Shown one piece after another: positions 34,855 to 44,455 of a stretch of 64,000 nucleotides of DNA (within the stretch, counting starts at the first letter, position 1; each line of letters begins with the position of its first letter). The stretch is from Actinomadura barringtoniae (lineage in GTDB: Bacteria > Actinomycetota > Actinomycetes > Streptosporangiales > Streptosporangiaceae): positions 275,400-339,399 of the forward strand of contig NZ_JAGEOJ010000015.1 in the NCBI RefSeq assembly GCF_017573505.1, given 5' to 3'. Both the position numbers and the translations under genes were made by a program. The notes below the pieces were generated by a model that worked only from the letters and a program-made list of their open reading frames with translations, was not told the origin of the DNA and searched no databases.

Positions 34855-34855
<1 letters not shown>
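34202..34855 (-). CDS. adk: Adenylate kinase, long form with zinc-type lid
   Basis: Adk interconverts ATP, ADP and AMP. The 217-residue enzyme has the P-loop GPPGAGKGTQ at 7-16, the AMP-binding DGFPRN, and a lid with four cysteines (131, 134, 150, 153) in CEKCG and CDDCG spacing. These cysteines suggest bound zinc, as in Bacillus adenylate kinase. The GTG start overlaps the secY stop by one base (TAGTG). Confidence 0.96.
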
Positions 34856-36159
<1,304 letters not shown>

Positions 36160-36274
36160 TCCTCCTGCGCGACTGGCAAATCCATGGCGGCCGAGGGGCC
36201 GGGGTCAGTTCCATGTAGGGCGGGGGCACTCGCGGAAGGCACCACCGCCGGTGAGACTCTAACAGCAGATGAGA

Positions 36275-36338
36275 CCGGGGCCGTCCCCCCAAGCGCCTGG
36301 ACCTTTCGGACCAGGGGACTCGGTGAGCACGGCCCCGG
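36275..36338 (-). terminator. Nested hairpin between rplO and secY
   Basis: An outer 10-bp perfect stem (ccggggccgt/acggccccgg) encloses an inner stem cctggacc/ggaccagg with one mismatch. It lies eight bases beyond the rplO stop. It could end the rplO transcript partly and set SecY levels apart from ribosomal proteins. Confidence 0.65.
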
Positions 36339-36345
36339 CATCATT

Positions 36346-36825
36346 TTAAAGAGTGTCGGCGGTGCCACCGGCAGCGACGATCTTCTCCTTCGCGGAACCG
36401 GAGAAGGCGTGCACCTTCACCTGGACCGCGACCGAGATGTCGCCGGTGCCGAGGATCTTCACCGGCCGCCCCGAGCGCACCGCGCCCTTGGCCGCCAGGT
36501 CCTCCGCCGTGACCTCGCCACCCTGAGGGTAGAGCTCGGTCAGCTTGTCCAGGTTCACGACCTGGAACTCGACCCGGTTGGGGTTCTTGAAGCCCTTCAG
36601 CTTCGGCACCCGGCGGATCAGGGGCATCTGGCCGCCCTCGAAACCGACCGGAACCGTGCTGCGGGCCTTGGTGCCCTTGGTGCCGCGACCGGCGGTCTTG
36701 CCCTTGGACGCCTCGCCACGACCCTTGCGGATCTTGCGCTTGTTGGCGCCGGGGGCCGGACGCAGGTCGTGCACCTTGAGGGGGGTGCCCTCAGAGGCAG
36801 CGGTGTCCTTGTCCAGGTCCGCCAT
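36346..36825 (-). CDS. rplO: 50S ribosomal protein L15
   Basis: L15 is a late-assembly protein of the large subunit. The 159-residue product has LKVHDLRPAPGANKRKIRKG, the Gly/Lys-rich GRGEASKGKTAGRGTKGTKA and GFEGGQMPLIRRVPKLKGFK. It starts one base after the rpmD stop, indicating coupling. Confidence 0.96.
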   Translation of the reverse strand: MADLDKDTAASEGTPLKVHDLRPAPGANKRKIRKGRGEASKGKTAGRGTKGTKARSTVPVGFEGGQMPLIRRVPKLKGFKNPNRVEFQVVNLDKLTELYPQGGEVTAEDLAAKGAVRSGRPVKILGTGDISVAVQVKVHAFSGSAKEKIVAAGGTADTL

Positions 36826-36826
36826 G

Positions 36827-37009
36827 TCAGTCGACCTCCTCGACGGTGACCAGGTGCGCCACCGTCCGGATCATGCCGCGGACCTGCTGGTCGTCGTTGC
36901 GAACGGTGCTCTGACCGATCTTCTTCAGACCCAGGGTCCGCAGCGTGTCACGCTGGTTCTGCTTCTCGCTGATCACGGACTTGATCTGCGTGATCTTCAG
37001 CTGGCTCAT
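36827..37009 (-). CDS. rpmD: 50S ribosomal protein L30
   Basis: The 60-residue L30 has LKITQIKSVISEKQNQRDTL, the bacterial hallmark, and LGLKKIGQSTVRND. The ATG overlaps the rpsE stop by four bases. Not all bacteria keep this gene; here it is intact and in its standard place. Confidence 0.96.
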   Translation of the reverse strand: MSQLKITQIKSVISEKQNQRDTLRTLGLKKIGQSTVRNDDQQVRGMIRTVAHLVTVEEVD

Positions 37010-37626
37010 GAGGACGAAGCCTCCGCCCGGGGCTCACTGCCGGCGGCACGCGCCCGCAGCATGGCGGCCGGGGCGACGTCCTCGATCGGCAGACCGCGCT
37101 TGGCGGCGATCTCCTCGGGACGCTTGAGCTCCTTCAGACCCGCGATCGTGGCGTGCACGATGTTGATCGCGTTGTCCGAGCCCAGCGACTTGCTCAGCAC
37201 GTCGTGGATGCCGGCGCACTCCAGGACCGCGCGCACCGGGCCACCGGCGATGACGCCGGTACCGGGGCTGGCCGGGCGCAGCAGGACCTCGCCCGCGGCG
37301 TCGCGCGCCTGCACCAGGTGCGGGATGGTGCCCTGGATCCGCGGCACCTTGAAGAAGTGCTTCTTGGCCTCTTCGACGCCCTTGGCGATCGCCGCGGGCA
37401 CCTCCTTGGCCTTGCCGTAGCCGACGCCGACGGTGCCGTTGCCGTCACCGACGATCACCAGGGCGGTGAAGCTGAAGCGGCGACCGCCCTTGACGACCTT
37501 GGCGACGCGGTTGATCGCCACGACCTTCTCGATGTACGACTGTCCCTTGTCGGCGCCACCGCGGCGGTCGTCGCGGCGGCCCTGACGGTCGCCACCCTGA
37601 CCGCCACCGCGCCTCTGCGCTGCCAT
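37006..37626 (-). CDS. rpsE: 30S ribosomal protein S5
   Basis: S5 helps decoding fidelity and mRNA unwinding at the entry site. The 206-residue protein starts with a Gly/Arg/Asp-rich stretch of about 25 residues (MAAQRRGGGQGG), then the core KVVAINRVAKVVKGGRRFSF and VGVGYGKAKEVPAAIAKGVE. The ATG at 37626 gives this known actinobacterial N-terminus; the frame extends upstream without coding character. Confidence 0.96.
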   Translation of the reverse strand: MAAQRRGGGQGGDRQGRRDDRRGGADKGQSYIEKVVAINRVAKVVKGGRRFSFTALVIVGDGNGTVGVGYGKAKEVPAAIAKGVEEAKKHFFKVPRIQGTIPHLVQARDAAGEVLLRPASPGTGVIAGGPVRAVLECAGIHDVLSKSLGSDNAINIVHATIAGLKELKRPEEIAAKRGLPIEDVAPAAMLRARAAGSEPRAEASSS

Positions 37627-37660
37627 CAGTGGTTCCTCTTCTCGTTCGACTTGAGGGGCA

Positions 37661-38047
37661 TCAAAGCTCGAGGCCCCCCTCGCGGGCGCCGTCCGCCACA
37701 GCGGCGACGCGACCGTGGTACTTGTTGCCGCCACGGTCGAAGACGACCGCGCTCACGCCGGCCTCCTTGGCCCGCGCCGCGACGAGCTCGCCGACCTTGC
37801 GGGACTTGGCGGTCTTGTCGCCGTCGGTGGACCGCAGGTCCGCCTCCATCGTCGACGCGTAGGCCAGCGTGTGGCCCGCGGTGTCGTCGATGACCTGGAC
37901 GAAGACGTGCTTGGTGGAGCGGGTCACGACCAGGCGAGGGCGCACGGCGGTGCCGACGACCTTCTTCCGGACCCGCAGGTGCCGGCGCTTGCGGGACTTG
38001 GCCCGCGCCGACGTGGCCTTTCCGGCCAGGGTCTTGGTGCCTGCCAT
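37661..38047 (-). CDS. rplR: 50S ribosomal protein L18
   Basis: L18 links 5S rRNA to the large subunit. The 128-residue product has RKRRHLRVRKKVVGTAVRPR, SRSTKHV-like TRSTKHVFVQVIDD, and the end DRGGNKYHGRVAAVADGARE. It follows rplF after 59 bases that include the rplF tail echo. Confidence 0.96.
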   Translation of the reverse strand: MAGTKTLAGKATSARAKSRKRRHLRVRKKVVGTAVRPRLVVTRSTKHVFVQVIDDTAGHTLAYASTMEADLRSTDGDKTAKSRKVGELVAARAKEAGVSAVVFDRGGNKYHGRVAAVADGAREGGLEL

Positions 38048-38052
38048 GATCT

Positions 38053-38145
38053 ACTTACCAGCCTTTCCGACATTCGGAAGCGCAGCGGCGGATCTGCTCT
38101 CGAGCATCACTTACCCGCCTTTCCGACCTTGCGGCGGATCTGCTC
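38053..38145 (-). repeat. Direct repeat: rplF 3' tail echoed downstream
   Basis: Two blocks at the rplF 3' end (38109-38127 and 38131-38145) recur at 38053-38071 (18 of 19 bases) and 38085-38099 (15 of 15). Ten extra bases separate the echoed blocks. The first echo spells V-G-K-A-G-K-stop exactly as rplF does, with a synonymous Ala codon and TAG instead of TGA. It fills most of the rplF-rplR gap. Confidence 0.9.
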
Positions 38146-38643
38146 GCCTTCGTAGCGCACGCCCTTGCCCTTGTACGGGTCGGGCTTGCGCAGCTTGCGG
38201 ATGTTGGCGGCGATCTCGCCGACCTTCTGCTTGTCGATGCCCTCGACCTTCACCTGGGTCGGCTTCTCGACCGTGAAGGTGATGCCGTCGGGGGCCTCGA
38301 CCAGGATCGGGTGGCTGTAGCCCAGGGAGAACTCGATGTTCTTGCCCTTGGCGATGGCGCGGTAGCCGACACCCTGGATCATGAGGGTCTTGCTGTAGCC
38401 CTCGGTGACACCGACGACCATGTTGTTGATCAGCGAACGCGTCAGCCCGTGCAGCGCGCGCACGGTGTTGATGTCGTTCGGCCGGGCCACGGTGACCTTG
38501 CCGTCCTCGAGCAGAACCTCGATCGGCTCGGCGACGGTGTGCGACAGCGTGCCCTTCGGCCCCTTGACGGTGACCTCCGCGCCATCGATCTTCACGTCGA
38601 CGCCGCTCGGGACGGTGATCGGGAGACGTCCAATACGAGACAT
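38107..38643 (-). CDS. rplF: 50S ribosomal protein L6
   Basis: L6 lies at the factor-binding site near the sarcin-ricin loop. The 178-residue protein has MSRIGRLPITVPSGVDVKID, VRALHGLTRSLINNMVVGVT, and the conserved end KPDPYKGKGVRY followed by EQIRRKVGKAGK. The ATG at 38643 was chosen by the MSRIGR start. Its 3' end is echoed downstream. Confidence 0.97.
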   Translation of the reverse strand: MSRIGRLPITVPSGVDVKIDGAEVTVKGPKGTLSHTVAEPIEVLLEDGKVTVARPNDINTVRALHGLTRSLINNMVVGVTEGYSKTLMIQGVGYRAIAKGKNIEFSLGYSHPILVEAPDGITFTVEKPTQVKVEGIDKQKVGEIAANIRKLRKPDPYKGKGVRYEGEQIRRKVGKAGK

Positions 38644-38659
38644 TGTTAGAGCCCTCCCC

Positions 38660-39058
38660 TCACCAGACGTAGGCGAGGACTTCCCCGCCCACTCCACGCT
38701 TGCCGGCCTGCCGGTCGGTCATGAGGCCCGAAGAGGTGGAGATGATCGCGATCCCCAGCCCGCCCAGCACCTTCGGCAGGTTGTCCTTCTTGGCGTACAC
38801 GCGCAGACCCGGCTTCGAGACGCGCTTGATGCCGGCGATCGAACGCTCACGCGTCGGGCCGAACTTGAGCTCGATGTTGAGCTTCTTGCCGACCTCGGCG
38901 TCCTCGACGCTCCAGCCGGTGATGTAACCCTCCTGCTGGAGGATCTCGGCGATGTGCGCCTTGATCTTCGAGTAGGGCATCCCCACTGCGTCGTGGTAAG
39001 CCGAGTTGGCGTTCCGCAGACGTGTCAGCATGTCTGCGATCGGGTCGGTCATCGTCAT
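38660..39058 (-). CDS. rpsH: 30S ribosomal protein S8
   Basis: S8 binds helix 21 of 16S rRNA and is the usual translational repressor of the spc operon. The 132-residue protein has TDPIADMLTRLRNANSAYHD and LGGLGIAIISTSSGLMTDRQ, with the end GGEVLAYVW. The ATG at 39058 has GGGAGGG ten bases upstream; a second ATG at 39052 is possible. Confidence 0.96.
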   Translation of the reverse strand: MTMTDPIADMLTRLRNANSAYHDAVGMPYSKIKAHIAEILQQEGYITGWSVEDAEVGKKLNIELKFGPTRERSIAGIKRVSKPGLRVYAKKDNLPKVLGGLGIAIISTSSGLMTDRQAGKRGVGGEVLAYVW

Positions 39059-39113
39059 GGCCTGCTGGCCCTCCCTCGCCACGGTTTCCGCATGGGACCT
39101 TTGGCGCGGTCGT

Positions 39114-39134
39114 GGGCGCCCTCGAAGGGCGCCC
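39114..39134 (-). terminator. Hairpin between rpsN and rpsH
   Basis: gggcgccct and agggcgccc form a perfect 9-bp stem with a three-base loop, in a 148-bp gap that is otherwise empty. A second GC-rich palindromic stretch lies at 39149-39188. No T-tract, so transcript processing or S8-type control are alternatives to termination. Confidence 0.5.
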
Positions 39135-39206
39135 GGTGGCTATTACTGGCCGGGAAGATCCCCGCTCGCGGCTTCGGCTCGCGCCGTCACCGCGGGGCGG
39201 GGGCTC

Positions 39207-39392
39207 TTACCAGCTGGACTTGGTGATGCCGGGCAGCTCACCGCGGTGGGCCATCTCCCGGAAGCAGACTCGGCACAGGCCGAACTTCCGGTAGACCGAA
39301 CGCGGACGCCCGCAGCGCGAGCACCGAGTGTAGGCACGCACGCCGAACTTGGGCTTCCGAGCCGCCTTGGCGATCAGGGACTTCTTCGCCAT
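39207..39392 (-). CDS. rpsN: 30S ribosomal protein S14, zinc-binding type Z
   Basis: The 61-residue short form has CSRC and CRVC spaced as a zinc knuckle (TRCSRCGRPRSVYRKFGLCR), so it is the zinc-containing S14. It starts MAKKSLIAKAARKPKFGVRA and ends GITKSSW. The start lies two bases before the rplE stop region, in the standard rplE-rpsN-rpsH order. Confidence 0.96.
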   Translation of the reverse strand: MAKKSLIAKAARKPKFGVRAYTRCSRCGRPRSVYRKFGLCRVCFREMAHRGELPGITKSSW

Positions 39393-39394
39393 GC

Positions 39395-39970
39395 TCAGTT
39401 CTCCTTGAAGGGGAAGCCCAGGTGCTTCAGCAGCGCCCGGCCCTCATCGTCGTTGGTGGCCGTGGTGACCAGCGTGATGTCCATGCCCCGGGACCGGTCG
39501 ATCTTGTCCGGGTCGATCTCGTGGAACATCACCTGCTCGGTGAGGCCGAAGGTGTAGTTGCCCTTGCCGTCGAACTGCCGGGGCGAGAGCCCGCGGAAGT
39601 CACGGATGCGGGGCAGCGCCGTGGCGAGCAGCCGGTCCAGGAACTCCCACATGCGGTCGCCGCGGAGCGTCACGTGCGCACCGATCGGCATGCCCTCGCG
39701 CAGCTTGAACTGCGCGATGGACTTCTTGGCCCGGTTGACGGCCGGCTTCTGGCCGGTGATCGCCGACAGGTCGCGGATCGCGCCCTCGATCAGCTTGGCG
39801 TCCTTGGCCGCGTCACCCACGCCCATGTTGACCACGATCTTGGTCAGGCCGGGGATCTGCATCACGTTGGCGTAGCCGAACTGCTTCTGCAGCTCCTGCG
39901 CGATCTCCTCGCGGTAGCGGAGCTTCAGGCGCGGCTGGGGCACGGGGCGCTCGGTGGTGGTCTCGGTCAT
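39395..39970 (-). CDS. rplE: 50S ribosomal protein L5
   Basis: L5 binds 5S rRNA and the P-site tRNA. The 191-residue product has GYANVMQIPGLTKIVVNMGV, the strongly conserved RDFRGLSPRQFDGKGNYTFG and DITLVTTATNDDEGRALLKH. The N-terminal 15 residues (TETTTERPVPQPRLK) are a variable extension. Two bases separate it from rplX. Confidence 0.97.
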   Translation of the reverse strand: MTETTTERPVPQPRLKLRYREEIAQELQKQFGYANVMQIPGLTKIVVNMGVGDAAKDAKLIEGAIRDLSAITGQKPAVNRAKKSIAQFKLREGMPIGAHVTLRGDRMWEFLDRLLATALPRIRDFRGLSPRQFDGKGNYTFGLTEQVMFHEIDPDKIDRSRGMDITLVTTATNDDEGRALLKHLGFPFKEN

Positions 39971-39972
39971 GG

Positions 39973-40281
39973 TCAGATCTCCTTGCCGGAACGGCGCGAG
40001 ATACGGACCTTCGAGCCGTCCTCGTTGATGCGGAAACCGGCGCGAACCGGCTTGCCGTCCTCAACGAGCGCCACGTTGCTCACGTGGAGCGGCGCCTCGA
40101 CCTGGACGCGACCGCTCTCCTTGCCGGCCCGCTGGGCGTCGGCCTTGATGTTCTTGGTCATGATGTTGACGCCTTCGACGACAACGCGCTCGGCGCGGAC
40201 GTCGACGCGCAGGACCTTGCCGGTCGCGCCCTTGTCCTTGCCGGCGATGACGACGACCTCGTCGCCCTTCTTGATCTTCAT
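39973..40281 (-). CDS. rplX: 50S ribosomal protein L24
   Basis: L24 starts large-subunit assembly at the 23S 5' end. The 102-residue KOW protein has MKIKKGDEVVVIAGKDKGAT and VEGVNIMTKNIKA. The ATG overlaps the rplN stop by one base; a GTG directly before it (40284) is an alternative start. Confidence 0.95.
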   Translation of the reverse strand: MKIKKGDEVVVIAGKDKGATGKVLRVDVRAERVVVEGVNIMTKNIKADAQRAGKESGRVQVEAPLHVSNVALVEDGKPVRAGFRINEDGSKVRISRRSGKEI

Positions 40282-40649
40282 CACAGCACCTCCGGCGCGA
40301 GCGAGATGATTCGCATGAACTTCTTCTCGCGCAGCTCACGGCCCACCGGGCCGAAGATTCGGGTGCCGCGGGGGTCGCCACCGTCCTTGATCAGGACGGC
40401 CGCGTTCTCGTCAAAGCGGATGTAGGAGCCATCGGGACGACGACGCTCCTTGCGAGTGCGCACGACGACCGCCTTGACGACGTCGCCCTTCTTCACACCC
40501 GCACCGGGAAGGGCGTCCTTCACGGTCGCAACGATGACGTCGCCGACTCCCGCGTAGCGCCGACCCGAGCCGCCGAGAACCCGGATGCAAAGGATCTCCT
40601 TCGCGCCCGTGTTGTCGGCGACCTTGAGTCGCGACTCCTGCTGGATCAC
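40281..40649 (-). CDS. rplN: 50S ribosomal protein L14
   Basis: The 122-residue protein has the standard length, starts MIQQESRLKVADNTGAKEIL and contains VRTRKERRRPDGSYIRFDEN and the GTRIFGPVGRELRE motif. It is the first gene of the spc operon. A 101-bp gap with a hairpin separates it from rpsQ of the S10 operon. Confidence 0.97.
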   Translation of the reverse strand: MIQQESRLKVADNTGAKEILCIRVLGGSGRRYAGVGDVIVATVKDALPGAGVKKGDVVKAVVVRTRKERRRPDGSYIRFDENAAVLIKDGGDPRGTRIFGPVGRELREKKFMRIISLAPEVL

Positions 40650-40675
40650 GTCAACTCCTGTTCGTCACACCGGTT

Positions 40676-40697
40676 CTGAACGGGCTCCGCCGTTCAG
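40676..40697 (-). other. Hairpin in the S10/spc operon junction
   Basis: ctgaacgg and ccgttcag pair over a six-base loop. A further GC palindrome (40738-40751) touches the rpsQ stop. These mark the boundary between the two operons; a spc promoter may also lie here, though no hexamer pair is clear. Confidence 0.5.
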
Positions 40698-40750
40698 CCT
40701 GGTGGAACCATCGATTCCAATTGCGGACTCCGTCCGCGGGCGCGAGCGCC

Positions 40751-41023
40751 CTACTTGGCCTTCTCAAGGATCTCGATCACTCGCCAGCGCTTGCTGGCCG
40801 ACAGCGGGCGGGTCTCCATGAGACGGACGCGGTCGCCGATGCCACACTCGTTGGCCTCGTCGTGCGCCTTGTAGTTCTTCGTACGGCGGATCACCTTGTG
40901 GTACTTGGCGTGCTTCACGCGGTCCTCGACGGACACGACCACGGTCTTGTCCATCTTGTCGCTGACCACCAGACCCTCAAGGATCTTGCGGGTGCTCCGC
41001 TCGTCGGTCGTGCTCTCACTCAT
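40751..41023 (-). CDS. rpsQ: 30S ribosomal protein S17
   Basis: The 90-residue S17 has LEGLVVSDKMDKTVVVSVED, HKVIRRTKNYKAHDEANECG and IGDRVRLMETRPLSASKRWR, all diagnostic. Its start overlaps the rpmC stop by eight bases. It is the last gene of the S10 operon. Confidence 0.97.
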   Translation of the reverse strand: MSESTTDERSTRKILEGLVVSDKMDKTVVVSVEDRVKHAKYHKVIRRTKNYKAHDEANECGIGDRVRLMETRPLSASKRWRVIEILEKAK

Positions 41024-41264
41024 CGTTCTCGCCCTCCGCGGCGTCCTCGGCGACCGTGACGATGCCGAGCTCCCGCTCCCGCATCACGGTGTAGATGCGT
41101 GCGATCTCGCGCTTCACGGTGCGCAGGCGGCCGTGGCTCTCCAGCTGGCCGGTGGCGGCCTGGAAGCGAAGGTTGAACAGCTCCTCCTTCGCCTCCTTCA
41201 GCTTGGTGACCAGGACGTCCTCGGGCTCGGTCCGCAGATCGTCGGCGGTAAGACCCTTGGCCAT
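41016..41264 (-). CDS. rpmC: 50S ribosomal protein L29
   Basis: L29 lies at the tunnel exit beside L23. The 82-residue product has ELVTKL-like EDVLVTKLKEAKEELFNLRF, QLESHGRLRTVKREIARIYT and an acidic tail. It overlaps rplP by one base and rpsQ by eight. Confidence 0.96.
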   Translation of the reverse strand: MAKGLTADDLRTEPEDVLVTKLKEAKEELFNLRFQAATGQLESHGRLRTVKREIARIYTVMRERELGIVTVAEDAAEGENDE

Positions 41265-41683
41265 CAGGACTCACCCACCTCTCGCTTAACGATCTTGCAC
41301 TTCATGGGCAGCTTGTGGATCGCGCGGGTGAGAGCCTCACGGGCGATCTTCTCGTCCGGGTAGGAGATCTCGAACATCACGCGGCCCGGCTTCACGTTCG
41401 CGATCCACCACTCGACCGAACCCTTACCGGAACCCATGCGGGTCTCAGCGGGCTTCTTGGTCAGCGGGCGGTCCGGGAAGATGTTGATCCAGACCTTGCC
41501 GCCACGCTTGATGTGGCGGGTCATGGCGATACGAGCGGCCTCGATCTGCCGGTTCGTCACGTACGCACCCTCGACTGCCTGGATGCCGTACTCACCGAAC
41601 GTAACCTTCGTGCCGCCCTTGGCCATTCCCCGGCGCTTCGGGTGGTGCTGCTTACGGTGCTTGGTCTTACGAGGGATCAGCAT
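41264..41683 (-). CDS. rplP: 50S ribosomal protein L16
   Basis: L16 organises the A-site region of the large subunit. The 139-residue protein has MLIPRKTKHRKQHHPKRRGM, WINIFPDRPLTKKPAETRMG and KGSVEWWIANVKPGRVMFEI. The Arg in the PAETRMG loop is the kind that is hydroxylated in some bacteria. Six bases separate it from rpsC. Confidence 0.97.
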   Translation of the reverse strand: MLIPRKTKHRKQHHPKRRGMAKGGTKVTFGEYGIQAVEGAYVTNRQIEAARIAMTRHIKRGGKVWINIFPDRPLTKKPAETRMGSGKGSVEWWIANVKPGRVMFEISYPDEKIAREALTRAIHKLPMKCKIVKREVGES

Positions 41684-41689
41684 CGGTTA

Positions 41690-42555
<866 letters not shown>

Positions 42556-42556
<1 letters not shown>

Positions 42557-42936
42557 TACCGGGCCCTCCTCGTCTTCTTCTTACCGCCGGCCGCAGCGAC
42601 TTCCTCCTGCGGGGCGACGACCACGGTGATGTGGCTCGTGCGCTTGTTGATGCGGTAAGCCCGACCCTGGGCGCGGGGCCGGAAACGCTTAAGCGTCGGT
42701 CCCTCGTCCACCCACGCGCTGCTCACGACGAGCGTGTCGGTGTCGAGCTTGAAGTTGTGCTCGGCGTTGGCGATGGCGCTTGCGAGCACCTTGCCCACCG
42801 GCTCACTGGCCGCCTGTGGGGCGAACCGCAGCACCGCCTGCGCCTCCGCGGCAGGCAGGCCGCGGATGAGGTCCACCACGCGGCGGGCCTTCATGGGCGT
42901 GACACGGATGAACCGCGCCTGGGCCCTGGCTTCCAT
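42556..42936 (-). CDS. rplV: 50S ribosomal protein L22
   Basis: L22 lines the exit tunnel; its loop is a macrolide-resistance site. The 126-residue product has RFIRVTPMKARRVVDLIRGL, SAIANAEHNF and the loop DEGPTLKRFRPRAQGRAYRI, which looks wild-type. The tail is Lys/Arg-rich (GGKKKTRRAR). Confidence 0.96.
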
Positions 42937-42970
42937 CGCTGTTCCCTCTCTCCTACAGTCTTCTGCCTGC

Positions 42971-43252
42971 TCAGCCTCGACGGCTGCGGCGGTCTTCCTT
43001 GACGTGGCTGCGGAACGTGCGCGTCGGCGCGAACTCGCCGAGCTTGTGTCCCACCATGGCGTCGGTGATGAACACCGGAACGTGCTTGCGGCCGTCGTGC
43101 ACGGCGATCGTGTGACCGATCATGTCCGGCACGATCATGGAGCGCCGCGACCACGTCTTGATGACGTTCTTGGTGCCCTTCTCGTTCTGGTCGTCCACCT
43201 TCTTCTGCAGGTGGTCGTCCACGAAGGGGCCCTTCTTAAGGCTACGTGGCAT
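42971..43252 (-). CDS. rpsS: 30S ribosomal protein S19
   Basis: The 93-residue protein starts MPRSLKKGPFVDDHLQKKVD and has SRRSMIVPDMIGHTIAVHDG and HVPVFITDAMVGHKLGEFAP. It forms the 30S head with S13. Twelve bases separate it from rplB. Confidence 0.97.
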   Translation of the reverse strand: MPRSLKKGPFVDDHLQKKVDDQNEKGTKNVIKTWSRRSMIVPDMIGHTIAVHDGRKHVPVFITDAMVGHKLGEFAPTRTFRSHVKEDRRSRRG

Positions 43253-43264
43253 AGCGAGCGACTC

Positions 43265-44098
43265 CTACCGCTTCTTCTTGCTGCGACGCCGGACGATCAT
43301 CCGGTCGGAGGCCTTGTTCGCCTTACGCGTCCGGCCTTCCTTCTTACCGTTCGGGTTCACCGGGTGGCGGCCACCGGACGTCTTGCCCTCACCACCACCG
43401 TGCGGGTGGTCCACCGGGTTCATGACCACACCGCGCACGGTCGGGCGCTTGCCCTTCCAGCGCATGCGGCCGGCCTTGCCCCAGTTGATGTTGGACTGCT
43501 CGGCGTTGCCGACCTCGCCCACGGTGGCGCGGCAGCGCACGTCCACCATGCGCATCTCGCCCGAGGGCATGCGCAGCGTGGCGTACTTGCCCTCCTTGGC
43601 CAGCAGCTGGACGCCGGCGCCCGCGGAACGGGCGATCTTGGCGCCGCCGCCGGGCCGGAGCTCGATGGCGTGGATGACCGTACCGGTCGGGATGTTGCGC
43701 AGCGGCAGGCAGTTGCCCGGCTTGATGTCGGAGCCCGCGCCGTTCTCGACCGCGTCGCCCTGCTTCAGGCCCTGCGGGGCGAGGATGTAGCGCTTCTCGC
43801 CGTCCGCGTAGTGCAGCAGCGCGATGCGGGCGGTCCGGTTCGGGTCGTACTCGATGTGAGCGACCTTGGCCGGGATCCCGTCCTTGTCGTGCCGGCGGAA
43901 GTCGATCAGCCGGTACTGGCGCTTGTGACCGCCGCCCTGGTGCCGGGTGGTCATACGGCCGTAGTTGTTACGGCCGCCCTTCTGGGGGAGCGGACGCAGC
44001 AGCGACTTCTCCGGCGTGCTCCGCGTGACCTCGGAGAAGTCCGAGACGCTGGAGCCACGACGACCCGGAGTCGTCGGCTTGTACTTTCGGATGCCCAT
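43265..44098 (-). CDS. rplB: 50S ribosomal protein L2
   Basis: L2 is needed for subunit association and peptidyl transfer. The 277-residue protein has GRNNYGRMTTRHQGGGHKRQ, YRLIDFRRHDKDGIPAKV, and the catalytic-centre loop VMNPVDHPHGGGEGKTSGGR with the critical His. The C-terminus is basic. Confidence 0.98.
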   Translation of the reverse strand: MGIRKYKPTTPGRRGSSVSDFSEVTRSTPEKSLLRPLPQKGGRNNYGRMTTRHQGGGHKRQYRLIDFRRHDKDGIPAKVAHIEYDPNRTARIALLHYADGEKRYILAPQGLKQGDAVENGAGSDIKPGNCLPLRNIPTGTVIHAIELRPGGGAKIARSAGAGVQLLAKEGKYATLRMPSGEMRMVDVRCRATVGEVGNAEQSNINWGKAGRMRWKGKRPTVRGVVMNPVDHPHGGGEGKTSGGRHPVNPNGKKEGRTRKANKASDRMIVRRRSKKKR

Positions 44099-44133
44099 CT
44101 TATTCGTTCATCCCTTAACTAACTCTTCGTGTC

Positions 44134-44152
44134 CCCCGGCCTCAGGCCGGGG
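44134..44152 (-). other. Perfect hairpin with the rplW stop codon in its loop
   Basis: ccccggcc (44134-44141) and ggccgggg (44145-44152) form eight GC pairs; the three loop bases are exactly the rplW stop codon (TGA on the minus strand). The left half of the stem, in the transcript, encodes the last residues A-P-A. Confidence 0.85.
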
Positions 44153-44441
44153 CTCCGAAGATGTCGATCCGCTCGCCCTCGGCCAGGCTGACGATGGCGC
44201 GCTTGGTGTCCTTGCGCTTGCCGTAGCCGAACCGGGTGCGCTTGCGCTTGCCCTGGCGGTTGATGGTGTTCACGTTCGTCACCTTGACGCCGAACACCTG
44301 CTCGACAGCCTGCTTGATCTGCGTCTTGTTCGACCCAGGAGCGACGATGAACGTGTACTTGTTCTCGTCCAGCAGGCCGTAGCTCTTCTCCGAGACGACC
44401 GGCGCGATGATGACGTCCCGGGGGTCTGCGATCTTGTTCAT
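44142..44441 (-). CDS. rplW: 50S ribosomal protein L23
   Basis: L23 is the docking site for trigger factor and SRP at the tunnel exit. The 99-residue product has DPRDVIIAPVVSEKSYGLLD, NKTQIKQAVEQVFGVKVTNV and NRQGKRKRTRFGYGKRKDTK. The stop codon sits in the loop of a perfect hairpin (44134-44152). Confidence 0.97.
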   Translation of the reverse strand: MNKIADPRDVIIAPVVSEKSYGLLDENKYTFIVAPGSNKTQIKQAVEQVFGVKVTNVNTINRQGKRKRTRFGYGKRKDTKRAIVSLAEGERIDIFGAPA

Positions 44442-44455
44442 TGCTGCTTTCCCCC

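Noticed and set aside
39130..39230. Possible fourth tail echo, after rpsN
   Set aside because: Similarity to the rpsN end needs a gap and several mismatches; not better than expected in GC-rich DNA.
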